From the NCBI GenBank assembly GCA_035772735.1, contig JASDFA010000019.1, positions 88,472,001 through 88,536,000 on the forward strand: a stretch of 64,000 nt of DNA, written 5' to 3'. The notes beneath the pieces were generated by a model. It was not told the origin of the DNA, did not search any database, and worked only from the letters and a program-made list of their open reading frames with translations. The stretch comes from Datura wrightii. Its lineage: Eukaryota > Streptophyta > Magnoliopsida > Solanales > Solanaceae. Positions 34,044 to 45,115 of this stretch are shown here, piece after piece (positions within the stretch are counted from its first letter, which is position 1; each line of letters starts with the position of its first letter). The position numbers and the translations under genes are program-made.

Positions 34044-34827
34044 TTCCCTTATGTTATAATTTTAGTTCTAGTTCAGCTTAGTATAGCCGCAGACTTCAGT
34101 TCATCTCAGTTACTATGGAGTTCAGTCTCAGTTATTAGCATTTAGTCAATACGGTGTATGATATCAGTGATAATATCAGTACTCAGTGAATATACATGAC
34201 CCTTATGCATCAGCTTTACCTGTATTTTATTTAAACATTTTCAAATAAGCATATCTCATCAGTATCTATACTTTTCATATAGGGTCGTTGTACTTCAGTT
34301 CAGTTATGTATTCAAAGTACTTTCTCTCAATATATTTGCATGTTTTAGTTCCTTTTCCTTTCCTATATTCTCATTATATTCTAAGTACTGATCACATACT
34401 TTATGTGTTATATCATTTAATGATATAGATCCAGGTTTTCAAACTTAGCCTCACGGTTAGACACGCTCTATTCCACCTCAACTGTCAGTTGTGAGTCCTC
34501 ATCTATCGAGGACAAGATTTATGATTTTTCTATTTTAGTTTTATTTCAATTTTAGACTTCAGGAGTTAGCTGGGGACTTGTCCCAGCAGCTCATCAGTTT
34601 ACTAGACGCTTTCAGATGTATAGACAGATTTAGCTTATGATTTAGTGTTTTAATAGACTATGTTTAATGGTGTTGATTAGACTCTTTCTATTAGCTTTCG
34701 CTCAGTTTTGATTCTGTTAGCTATTATTTGGTTAGTATCATGCTATAAGTATGCCATGGGTTGACTTGGGGTTATTCTTGGTTCTAGGTTTCGTGTTATG
34801 GCTAGGGTGTAAACTCAGGTCATGACA
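33919..34827 (+). repeat. LTR fragment G, related to E
   Basis: It lies between the end of B and the truncated LTR of E. From about 34200 it matches the 3' third of the E LTR loosely: the GGGTCGTTGTACTTCAGTTCAG region, hairpin TATATCA-TTTAA-TGATATA at 34409-34427, GTCCTC-n7-GAGGAC near 34494, and an LTR-like end CAGGTCATGACA at 34827. No interior or partner LTR was found. It could be a truncated solo LTR. Confidence 0.7.
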
Positions 34828-35331
34828 GTTGTATTTCTCACATACTCAGTACATTCAATATACTAACCACATATTCTCTATATGTTATACCATTTTATGT
34901 TATAGGCTCAACCTCTCAGACTAAGCAGTGGGGTTAGCTTCTCTTTCAAGCTTATTACAACAGGGTTCTATTGGTGAGTCCTCATATTTCGAGGACCGGG
35001 TTTTCATCTTCAGCACTTGTCAGTTTCAATTTTAGTTTTATACATTAGAGTTGGCTGGGGGTTTGTCCCAACAAATCATCAGTTTCTTTTAGAAGGCTTT
35101 CAGACAAAATATGTTAGTTTCAGCTTGAGTTCCAGTATTTGGGAAATTGTCAGTAATTTATCAGATGCTCTTTATATATTTAGTAATAGGTTATTGTCTT
35201 TAAACAGCTTCGACTTAATATTCTTTTATAGTAGATCAGTCTTAATAGAGTTATGTTGACATGGGTTTGCTTTGGGTCACTTTTGATCCTAAGTACCATG
35301 TCGCATCCAGGGTGTAACTTAGGTCGTGACA
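34828..35331 (+). repeat. E 5' LTR, 3' end only
   Basis: It aligns with 40270-40784 of the 3' LTR, starting at GTTGTATTTCTCACATACTC and ending GGTCGTGACA. The TATATCA hairpin is degraded here (about 34885-34904). Confidence 0.88.
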
Positions 35332-35335
35332 AACT

Positions 35336-35347
35336 TGGTATCAGAGC
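35336..35347 (+). other. Primer binding site of E (tRNA-iMet)
   Basis: Exact TGGTATCAGAGC, 4 bp after the LTR end; the conserved leader (TGTCTGAAACCCGCGTCAAG) follows to about 35490. Confidence 0.93.
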
Positions 35348-35548
35348 ATTAGGTTTAGAGTATGCTAGTATGTCTGAAACCCGCGTCAAGTAGAGTCCTT
35401 TTCATGTGTGTAAAACGTTCCACTCTTGTGAGAAAGAGGCTACAAGACATTTTAGGAAATTTCTCTCCTTTCATAATTCTTATCATGCGATAGAGTGTAA
35501 ACTCTAAAGTTTCCCTTCTAACTCATGCTCTACGAGTTCGAAGACAAT

Positions 35549-36390
35549 GTCTCCTGGAGAAGCAGATGGATGGAGAAATGATAGCATAAATCAACAAGTT
35601 CCACCAACTCTAATAGACCCTTGAGTGAGCAAGTTACTAACATAGAGTTCTGGGATGCCTTTTGTATGTTGGCATAGGCCGTGATAAATCAGCTTAACCA
35701 GCAGACAATCGCACCTGTGAATCCTAATGGAAAACCAAAAGCTACTAGGGTTTGGGACACCACTAAAATGAACCCTTCTAAGTTTCGTTATTCGATGATG
35801 GACTAGATGTTTAAGGAAAGGGAAAGGGAGAATAAGAGAGCCGGAACTGGCAACTTTGAGTTTTCTCAGCGAAAGTCAGGTAGTGGGAATCACCCACAGT
35901 TCCACCAGGGGTCATCAGCTCCAGCATCGTCGTTCGCCAGCGTTCCACCTCCCGGATTCAGGGGGAGAAAAAGGGTAGAGAACCAGGCTCTAGGTCTCAA
36001 GGGGCCATTTCTAGAGGTCGTACCTTCCCAGCTTGCAAGAAATGTGGAAGGAACAACCCTGGAAACTGTTTGATCGGTAGAGATGTTTGATTTGGGTGTG
36101 GGAAGCCCAATCACAGACTTTGAGACTGTCCATCAGCCCAACAAAGTGACTAGGTGGTCACACCTTCCCAAGTTGTAAGAATTATGGAAAGAAACATCTC
36201 GGGAAGTGTTTTCTCGGTAAGAAATCTTGTTTTTGATGTTGTAACTTGGACCATAGAATAAAGAATTTCCCCCCAACTGGACGTGGGAAAACTCAGTCCA
36301 CCATTTCAGCAGCTCCGACAGCTCGCCCATCTTAGCAGGGCACATCATCTAGGGAAGGTGGCAGATAGCGCCAGAAATAGCCACAGGTAT
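35549..36390 (+). pseudogene. gag of E, shortened, with two zinc-knuckle pairs
   Basis: ATG 35549 (MSPGEADGWRNDS) soon meets TGA. A linker segment (NQQTIAPVNPNGKPKATRVW) leads, with much of the capsid missing, to FKERERENKRAGTGNFEFSQ and serine-rich sequence. Two knuckle pairs follow: about 36030-36130 (CKKCGRNNPGNC, then CFGCGKPNHRL with the final Cys after a stop) and about 36160-36270 (CKNYGKKHLGKC, then CF-stop-CC). The second pair looks like a degenerate duplicate of the first. Gag would bind RNA; stops and missing ligands inactivate it. Element D shows the same duplication. Confidence 0.78.
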
Positions 36391-37772
36391 GTTATGAGCT
36401 TTTCAATTTGATCCTTGTTGTTAGGCCCAAGAGTCGCAGTATAAGGTATAAGACCCCTTTTGGCATTCTAGTATGAGATTTATCACGGTGATGGCATGAG
36501 ATGGTTATAAGTATGAAGCCTTCAGTTATAGCTTTAAAGGCGAATGGTAAGTCAAGAGTTAGTGATGTTAGCCTAGCCTTAAGACAAGATCCAAGAGTAT
36601 TATAATGATTACCTTAAGCTAAGGGGGAGATGATAAGTTGAAAGGCCAAGTCAAGTCTTGGGTGTTTAGTAAGGAAGTTCTAGAAACAGTATCTATGGGG
36701 TGTCGATCCATTCCTACACAAGTGTCTTCTCCTATGTTTCAATCAATGTTACACTCTACTCATGTCTATGTTTATATTTCCAGAATGATAAGTAGCCGCT
36801 TTAAACATCGATCCAAGTCTCACTCCATGATTCTATAAATCTCGGCCTCATATCATGAAACCAATTACATATGTAAACTCATGCCTCCCAGTATACTCAG
36901 ATGAACTTAGTCCTTATAATTTGCCTTAACGACTCATAAGAATTTGCTACTTCATGTATATACTCAGTTTAGATTTCTCGAATGATTTATGCTTACGATC
37001 TCATTACTCTCAGACCTATATATGTTCACTTATACCAGAAATGACGGTTGCAATGAGTAGGTCCATAATTGACTCCCCATTCATGCCTTGGATGCTTGGT
37101 AGGTAGAAGTTCATAAAGTGCAATTGTTAGTCATGTCGGGGAGTCAGAGGAGCTTTTGGGATGGTATAAGCTACAGCACAACCAAGAGATGAGTTTAGGG
37201 ATAGGCTTAAATTGTGTGTTGGCATTCAGGGAAGTAGGTGTAGTTCATAGAGTGTTTATATAAGGAGATGAGGTGCTGGTGTGTATAGTAGTCTCTAATA
37301 GAAAGAGATTCCAGTTGAAACCTTAGTCCATCAGGTTCATAAGTTGGGGAAATAAGGAACTGGATTCAGTGAAGGTTTTATGGAAAAATCAACCAGTAAA
37401 GGGAAAAACTTGGGGAAGAGGATTCAGTTAAGTCATCCTCGCAGTCAGAACAAATACCATAACAACTAGTCCAATATTCAAGAAGCAATTTGGGATTAAT
37501 AACCCCATCCTTACAAGCTCAGTTCCAGTTTGAGGGAATAGTTCCTCCTCAGTGCTCTATCCAACTCCATGTCAAGTTCAAGTCTCTCAGTTCCTTTTAT
37601 GCCTTAATATGTATGCATTTTTTTCATGAATTCAGTTCAATTACGTACTTTATGCTCGGAGTCATTCACTCCATCAGTTTTCAGTATAGTCATTCAGTTT
37701 TGGGATTGCAGATCTTTCCCTATCCTTTCAGTTTAGTTAACCCACATTCAAGACAAATGTTCAGGAAGATAA
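36391..37772 (+). other. E interior without pol; relic of pol end and PPT
   Basis: About 1.4 kb where protease, RT, RNase H and integrase should be. No DPGAT, FIDD or CPNCQQ motif was found. At about 37300-37430 a relic of the chromodomain-like pol end is recognisable (VKVLWKNQ-type codons: AAGGTTTTATGGAAAAATCA). The last bases, CATTCAAGACAAATGTTCAG then GAAGATAA, are a worn PPT region. The middle (about 36600-37250) matches nothing I recognise. Confidence 0.6.
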
Positions 37773-40700
37773 TATAATATCCTGAAAAGTTCCTTTGATC
37801 AGACTCGAGACTTACAACAGAAAAAAGTAGGAAACAACACCAGGACCAAATAACGACTCTCAAAATGAGTCGTCCAACGAACCAACGAGCCATTGGTTTG
37901 GTCATTGTTTTAAGTTCCATAGTACTGTTAAAGTATGTCCAGAACCATTGGACAACCCTCAAAATGACTTGTCCTATGAACCAACAAACTATTGGTTCTA
38001 GCCGTTAAATCAATTCTAGTGAACTGCCAAAAGTTGGTCTAGAACCCACGAGGGGATTGTACGAACCATTGTTTAGTTGTACGAGTCGATGTTTCGGGTC
38101 ATTGAAGCAATTTCAGAGGTAATTCAGAGGCAACATAAGAAACCGCGATAGGTACCCATGACTCGTACTAGGGTACTACGGGTCGTACTGAAGGGTCATA
38201 GGCAGGGAGTTCAGAGAATTTTTAGAGGAATATTAGTAGCTACAAATACTTAGTACGAGTTGTAATATGATGGTATGAATCATCGTTCCAGCCGTTAGTT
38301 GAGATATTTTAATGCCTCGGACTTTCGGGCTAAGTTTGGAATCATTCTAGGTATGTGGATAGACCTGAACCTGATAAATTTATGAAAACAAAGTGTTAAG
38401 ATCAATTATTAAGTGTAATAAGTGCATTGGATGCAAATTAAGGCCATAAGGAACCTCTGGAACAAAGTTGAGCTGAGAGCCTTCTTACTGATTGAGTTTT
38501 CTTGTAAGTTCTTACAAGTGTCAATTTCAAATGACCACAGCTCTCATTTTACAAAGTTTTTTTGGATGATTCAATATATCAAATTGAAGCCCTTTGAGTC
38601 TTCTTTCCAATACATCTGACCTTGTATCAATCAGAGTTTAGATAAATAGCACCAAGCGTTAGATGAACCTCAGTACGGGTCTACCTATCAAATGACCCAT
38701 CCTTTTGGTCATTGTAACTGCTAGTTTCAGGCTTTATTTTGATAGTTTGGGGGTATTTTGGTACTCCTATGCTCCTAGCTCATAAATGACATCGTTTTGG
38801 GACTCCTAAGGGATGAATTAAAGGGGTTTTCCTAGTCTAACCTCTCAGTATTTCCTAATCAACTCAGAAATGGATCGTAAGTAGACTGTAGAAACTCCAG
38901 ACTCCTCTCTCTGTCAAGTCAAGAACTAGGGTTCTACTTTCTTCTCAGAATTCAAACTTTTTCTTCGATATTCTTTTACATATATGTGGGACTTAAACAA
39001 GGATCTTCTTCCACCCTTGTGTCTTGAGAAATTTCAGAAACCCTAGCTACTAGTTCTCCCAAGAAATCATGAATTAGGGTATCTCTTCAAGTTGTTGGAT
39101 TTCCCTATCTCTTCTATGTTTTTTCAGGTTTCATGACTAGAATTATGATATATAGATATATCCATGTTATTATTTTAGTCTTTACAGTACCTTGACCATG
39201 ACTTTCATTTTAAACTGATATTTTAGAGAAGTTGCTCATAAACTAGTTTTACCTTAATATCGCATGATTGCCAAAATGTACATGATGGTCATGAATTACT
39301 CTCAATTTCATAACGTATTTCCATGATTTCATACTAGCATTATTTTAAAGGTTTATCCCCCATAATTCAGCATTATTATCGAAAATATAGTTTGTTTTGA
39401 ATATATTATTCTACCATGATTTCAGTATGCATGATTTTCAATATGAATAAATCCTAAGATTTTGCTCATGATTAAAGTATGATTTGCATGTCTAGTGTTC
39501 TTTAGACTATCATGACACTTTCAGATAAAGCAATTCAGACATGTCTTAGAATACCAGTTTTCTACATAGTTCTTTAGACTGTCATGATACTTTCAGATAA
39601 AGCAGCTCTGATAAGTCTTAGAATATCAGTTTCCTGCATAGTTCTTTAGACTGTCATGACACTTTTAGATAAAGCAGCTCTGACAAGTCTTAGAACACCA
39701 GTTTCTTTCTGATCCTTTAAACTCTCAGGACACTTCCAGATAAGTAGTTCTGACTTAGTCTTAGGATATTAGTTTCGAGCTATTAGTACAATTAGATATA
39801 ACTAGGTTTCTAGTTGGGAGTAGCACTTAAGCACCTAGTAGTTTGGGGTTCAGCGCACCCAGGTTTTTAGAACTACGTGCCACTATAGGATTTAACTTGA
39901 ATGGGTTCCTTAGTTAGTGATCACACAAACCAGCCACTATACCCTAGCAGGGTGCAGTTAGCTTTATTCGATGGGGTGTATACATCGAAATCTACATCTA
40001 GCTCACATGGTTATATGTCGATTAATAGGTCTCCCACAGTACAGTTTCAAATTTGGTTGAGTACAGTTTTCAGTTACAATTATAGCTTTAATTTCAGTAC
40101 ATGTACATGTTCCTTAAATTAGGTTTACTTGCATTTTTATTAGTTGTTTTTCGAACTAGCATATCATGTTAGTATTTATGCATCTCAGATAGGGTCATTG
40201 TACTTCACCTCAGTTCATGTATCTAGTTATATATATAGTACAGTCTGTTCTCAAAGTAATAACATGTTTCAAGTTTAGTTGCATTTCTCACACACTCAGT
40301 ACATTCAAAGTACTGACCTCATACTCTCTATATACTATATCATTTTATGATATAGGCTCAGGCTCTTAGACTCGTTAGGGGGGTTACCTTCTACTTCAAT
40401 CTTGTTATAGCAGGGTTCCATTGGTGAGTCCTCGTCTTCCGAGGATCGGGTTTTCATCTTTAACACTTTTCATTTTCAATTTTAGTTTCAGACATTACAG
40501 TTAGCTGGGGGTTTGTCCCAGCAACTGATCAGTTTCTTTTAGAAGGCTTTCAAGCATAATATCTTAGTTTTAGCTTGAGTTCCAGTGTTTGAGAGAATGT
40601 TGGTAATTTATCAGATGCTCTTTATTTATTTAGTAATTGGTTATTGTCTTTAAACAGCTTCCGCTTAATATTCTTTTATAGTAGATCAGTCTTAATAGAG

Positions 40701-40784
40701 TTATGGTATGCCATGGGTTTGGTTGGGGTCACTTGTGATCCTAAGTATCGTGTCGCGTCCAGGGTGTAAACTCGAGTCGTGACA
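37773..40784 (+). repeat. E 3' LTR
   Basis: It starts TATAATATCCTG (TG changed to TA) and ends GAGTCGTGACA. About 3.0 kb. U3 (about 37850-38330) carries TACGAGTCGTAC- and ACGACTC/GAGTCGT-like inverted repeats. A 72-bp tandem array lies at 39498-39778. The hairpin cassette includes CAGTAC-n7-GTACTG (about 40297-40315) and TATATCA-TTTTA-TGATATA (40336-40354). Confidence 0.85.
39498..39778 (+). repeat. Four ~72-bp tandem repeats in the E LTR
   Basis: Units begin at about 39498, 39570, 39642 and 39713 with TTCTTTAGACTNTCATGAC and continue ACTTTCAGATAAAGCAGCTC, then TCTTAGAATNCCAGTTT. The last unit is the most diverged. Confidence 0.85.
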
Positions 40785-41401
40785 CATCCTTAGTTGAATA
40801 AGTCAAGACTTGCCAATATGAAGATCCCTTCTTTCTAAACTGCGATATCAAGTGCAGAATGAGGGTGTGAAGTCATTCTCTATTGATGGTGAATATGTGT
40901 TACGTCGATATGGTAGACTGCATATCCCCATTATGGGTTATGTGAAGCAGCTGATTCTTGAAGAGGCTCATAACTCGCGATTCTCCATCACCCGAGTGCT
41001 ATGAAAATGTATCAAGAACTGTGTGGATTGTACTGGTGGAAAGGAATGAAGGATGATATCTTGAAGCATGTGACTAGTTGCTTAAGCTATCAACAACTCA
41101 AGTATGGACATCAAAACCACGATGGAGTAATGCAAAACTTGATTATTATATAGTGGAAGTGGGAAAGTATTACTATGGATTTCGTTGTTGGGTTGCCAAA
41201 TACTTTCAAGAAACACGACTCAGTTTGGGTGATTATGGACAAACTCATAGAGTCAGCACATTTCATACCAGCTTAAGCTACTCATATTGCAAAGCAGTTA
41301 GCAGATATTTACCTCCGCGAGATAGTTCGGCTTCATGGTATGTCTATTTCAATAATATCTAATCAAGGTGCACAATTCACAGCTGAGTTTTGGACGCCTT
41401 T
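40785..41401 (+). pseudogene. Integrase of F, N-terminal and core start
   Basis: The zinc-binding part is degraded: HHPSAMKMYQELCGLYWWKG, then a CLSYQQ stretch in which one Cys has become Tyr. The core has ITMDFVVGLPNTFKKHDSVW, then REIVRLHGMSISIISNQGAQ: the first catalytic Asp is present (MDF), the second position reads Asn (ISNQG). The frame stops at FTAEFWTPF, where D inserted. Stops and a frameshift occur before 41050. Neighbours show it belongs with 48735-49625. Confidence 0.85.
41397..41401 (+). other. Left target-site duplication of element D (CCTTT)
   Basis: CCTTT before D; TCTTT after D at 48735-48739 (one mismatch). The F integrase codons read through across the site. Confidence 0.85.
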
Positions 41402-43622
41402 TGTTATACCCCGAAAGCTCAAAGATTGAACCCGAAAATGGAAACGGAGAAAATTGTAAATTCTGCACCAGATCACAGAATGAGTCGTTCTGTGACACAT
41501 GGGGATAGACCACGAGTCATGAAGTGATTCGTGGCGAAGTGCTAGACTTGAGTTGGAGGCTTGTCATTTGGAGTCACCACGAGCATGATCACGAGTCATG
41601 GTCAGGCCCCACGACTCATTGAGTTAACTGTGGCCAAGGGAAAATTGAAAGGAGAAGTTTGTATGGCAGTGTACCCTACAGTTAGACCCCACGAGTCGTG
41701 GTCAGGCACCACGATTCGTTGGGATGGTCGTGGTCAGCATATTTATTTAAGGTTGGCCAGTTGGGTAGTGAGGACCACGAGTGGTGACCACGAATCGTGG
41801 TCACTAATAACAACTCGTGATGAGTCCTAGGGAAATGTTAGCAGTGTACTCAGCGATTGGTGGCAACGAGTCGTGACCTTGGACACGACTCGTCCAGTCC
41901 CTTGATGGGACTAGCAATCAGTTTTTAACTGTGAATTTATTAAGGGTATTAACATCATTCCTAAGCCCTAGGGTCTTATACTATGTCATTTTAAGCTATT
42001 TTCAGGGTGTATTAAAATAGGTTAAGTCATTCTAGCGTATTCAAAACTCATGCATGCAAAGTTCAAGGGTGTAGAGGGTGATCAAGCATAAAACCCCAAG
42101 GCTCTTCATCAATTGTTCTTCAATTCCTCCTGAGCAAGTAAGGGAGTGATAGAATCCAAGTCTCTCAGGTATGTAGGTTTATAAGTGGGGGTGAATTCGT
42201 TCACACCCATTCCCAATCTCTCCTAATTCATGAAATTCTATTTGAAAATCTTATGGGGTTTTATCCCAAATTCTTATGAAATCCTAATGATCTATCTATG
42301 GGTTAATTGTATCACATCATATTTTATGAATCATGTGAAGATTTTACAACTAATTCAATTATGAATTTATTACTTTAAATTTCTTTAAAATTATGCCCAA
42401 TCATGCATGTTCTATGATAAATCGAGTTATGATTTTACCTTGATTTTGATGTTCTTTAACCCATCATGATTTATGATTTATGATATGGATTTACTCAAAT
42501 GCTCATCGTGAATTTATGATTACTAAGTATATACATGTTTGACAAGTATGTATGGACTTCATGATTGATCGACTTATGACATTGACCGATTCATGGGCCC
42601 TTGATTCATGAATAAACATGTATTTAAATGGGGATCAACGATGTTAATGTTTATTTGGCCATGAATCTCATAAATGATGTTTATGATTTACATACGAGTC
42701 TAATATACATATTTTTGGGAGTAGTGTCTAGCACTGAGTAGCCCAACGTTCAAAGGATTACGCCGGTGACTTATAACTACGTGCCACCATAGGATCATAT
42801 TGATACATTACAATGTTAATAGATCCCCTTTGTCTTGATATCACATACTGCACGTCACTTGCTTGGCAAGCTGGGAACACTCTTCCCACTTGAGTGAGAT
42901 AGTTGGGGCATTATGTAAGGCTCTACCATGATGGTGTCGGCTTATGATGGGTCCTCCCAGTATTCCTCATTCTTTATTCATGAATATGATTATGTACTTG
43001 GCTCAAGTTATGTTTGACGAAGCTTTCTCTTACAATTATGAAAATGAATGATTTATAAATATTTGAAAACCTTGAGCCTTATGTTCCATTATGATATTTA
43101 TGTTATGATCATGTTGTCCTACTCTTATGAACTTTTGCGTATTTTAAATATTTGCTTTACTTACCTTGGATACTCGTGTACACTCCACATACTGACCGCA
43201 TACTTTATGTTGTATCATTTTAGGATACAGGCTCTGACCTACAGACCCAGCACCGTCATTAGCTCGTTTCCCAGAGTTAGCATCGAGTTCAGTGGTGAGT
43301 CCTCATCTCCTGAGGACCAGTTGATAATAGTTATCCTTTATGTTCAGTTTTGCAGACTTGTCGGGTTAGTTGGGGGTGTTGTCCTATCAACCCATCAGAT
43401 ATGTTAGAGGCTTTTAGACTATATGTAGTATTCAGCTGTCATCTATGAAGTTCGTTTCATTTTCTATGTTATGTCATGATTATGCTTCCGCTATGTTATT
43501 ATGTTGAGTATTCCACTTTATTTGATAGAGTTAGATGTATGTTCATGTCATGGGTCGACTTGGAGTCTCTTGGGGCTCCTTGTCCTGTGTTGCAATTTGG
43601 GTCTCATGTTCAGGTCATGACA
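41402..43622 (+). repeat. D 5' LTR
   Basis: It starts TGTTATACCCCGAAAGCTC and ends CAGGTCATGACA. U3 (41465-41905) has the clearest palindrome cluster, with CCACGAGTCGTGG (about 41690-41702) and GACCACGAATCGTGGTC (about 41787-41803). The hairpins are TGTATCA-TTTTA-GGATACA (43211-43229) and GTCCTCA-n5-TGAGGAC (about 43299-43317). Confidence 0.92.
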
Positions 43623-43626
43623 AACT

Positions 43627-43638
43627 TGGTATCAGAGC
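43627..43638 (+). other. Primer binding site of D (tRNA-iMet)
   Basis: Exact TGGTATCAGAGC, 4 bp after the LTR end. The leader (GTCTGAAAGTCGCGTTAAGT, TTTTTCATGGGTGTGAAGCG) follows to about 43790. Confidence 0.95.
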
Positions 43639-43833
43639 AATAGGTTTGAAGTGTCCTAGGGTGTCTGAAAGTCGCGTTAAGTAGAGGCTTTTTCATGGGT
43701 GTGAAGCGCGCCACACTTATGACGAAGAGGCTACGAGACGTTTAGGAAATGTTTTCTTCTTTCATGACTCTATCTCGTTCCATGAGTTTGACTCTCTCTA
43801 TTCCTCTAACTCGTGTTATACACATATGCAGAA

Positions 43834-44560
43834 ACATGTCCTCTCAAAACAACAACAGGAGTTAGTCAGCCCCACCAACTCCAATGGGTCCCAAGCAAGT
43901 TACAGATGCAGAACTCGGGGCTACCCTCAGAGTGTTGATACAGGCCATGATCACCCAGCCTAACCAGCAGACTATCGCATCAGTGAACCTTATCGGAGAG
44001 GCGGCAGCTACTATGGTTCAAGAACTCGTGAAGAGGAGCCCGTCTAAGTTTGGTGATCCGAATATGGGTGGAGAGCGTAAGGGGAAAGAAAGGAGGAAAA
44101 AGAGGAAAAGTATCGAAAACCTTTAGAGTTCCCAGTAAGGGTCGAGTAGTGGGAGTCGCTCTCAACCCCGTCAGAAGTCTCTAGCTCAAGTTTGGGGATA
44201 CAAGCCCAGGGTGAGGTAAATTACTTACCCAGTTTGCGGGAGCTACGGGAAGAACCACCTAGGAAAGTGTTTGGCAGGTTCAGATGTTTGCTTCTATTAT
44301 GGCCAGCCTAGTCATAAATAGAGAGATTGCCCTTCAGCCAAGAGAGATGGCCAGAGAGGCCATGCCCCAGCCTCCCTTTCAGCAACCCCATCCAGTTGTC
44401 CACCTTGCCAAAGGTGTGGTAGAAACCACCTGGGATGGTGTTTGATCGGTAAGGATTCTTTCTTCGAGTGAAAAAATCCCGGACACAAACTCGGAGATTG
44501 CCCTTCTGTTAAATCATGTGACGGTGAAGCTCGTGCCCCTGCTATTAGGTCTGCAGCTCT
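43834..44560 (+). pseudogene. gag of D, capsid-deleted, with two zinc-knuckle pairs
   Basis: ATG 43834 (MSSQNNNRS) meets TAG, then a linker (PPTPMGPKQVTDAELGATLR, ITQPNQQTIASVN) runs open to 44126 and ends in a very basic stretch (GERKGKERRKKRKS). The main capsid domain is missing. Two nucleocapsid units follow: about 44229-44335 (CGSYGKNHLGKC, CFYYGQPSHK, stop, RDC) and about 44399-44510 (CQRCGRNHLGWC, then FFE-stop with GHKLGDC). Several zinc ligands are replaced. The arrangement of two tandem double knuckles is the same as in E. Confidence 0.8.
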
Positions 44561-45115
44561 TATGGTCATTTTGTGATTTTTATCCATTTTCCTAGGTGGA
44601 GCCGAACCTTTTCGTATCTTTATTCTATTATTCGTGACTTGCATAGGTGGATGACACCATTTTCAAGATGATCTAATGAAGATCGGGTGAGATTTTTTAT
44701 TCTGGAAGGTTCGAGGTTTGAGGGGTTTGACCAAAGTCAACATTTCAGGTTAATGAGCTCGAATTTGGATTCTGGAAGCTCTGTTGCTTTCAAATGGTGA
44801 TTTTTGACTTAGTTGGGTAGTTTGCATGGGTCCCGAGGTGGTTTAGGAGTGATTTGAACCCTTGGTTAAAGTTATGAGCTTTGAGGAAGCTAAGTTTGAC
44901 CACAGTCAATTTCCGAATAGAACAACTTGTTATTAGTAATTTAATGATCCTAACCGGTCCGAAATGGGCTTTATGATTGAATTATGTATTTGGGTTGTGA
45001 CCAGGGGATTTCAAATGAGTTTGGGTGGATTTAAACATTTTGCGTATTTAGCATGATCTTAAGTGTAAAAAGGGAAAACTCGGAGGTTCGGGACTTCAAA
45101 ATTCTTAGCATAAAT
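44560..45115 (+). repeat. Foreign LTR-like insert in D
   Basis: This stretch does not fit gag, protease or RT. Phrases such as GGGTTTGACCAAAGTCAACA, GAATTTGGATTCTGGAAGCT and TTTGACCACAGTCAATTTCC resemble the non-coding LTR sequence of another abundant retrotransposon group of Solanaceae-type genomes (from memory). No ends, duplication or ORF are visible. It may be a filler acquired during the deletion that removed pol. Confidence 0.4.

Larger units (their letters stand above)
34828..40784 (+). mobile_element. Element E: deletion derivative of a Tekay-like retrotransposon
   Basis: Only the last ~500 bp of the 5' LTR remain (34828-35331), followed by an exact primer site, a shortened gag with duplicated zinc knuckles, a stretch without pol, a relic of the pol end, a degenerate PPT and a full 3' LTR (37773-40784, about 3.0 kb). 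Without RT, RNase H and integrase it could only have moved in trans. The left boundary joins LTR G end to a truncated LTR, which suggests recombination between related LTRs. Confidence 0.85.
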
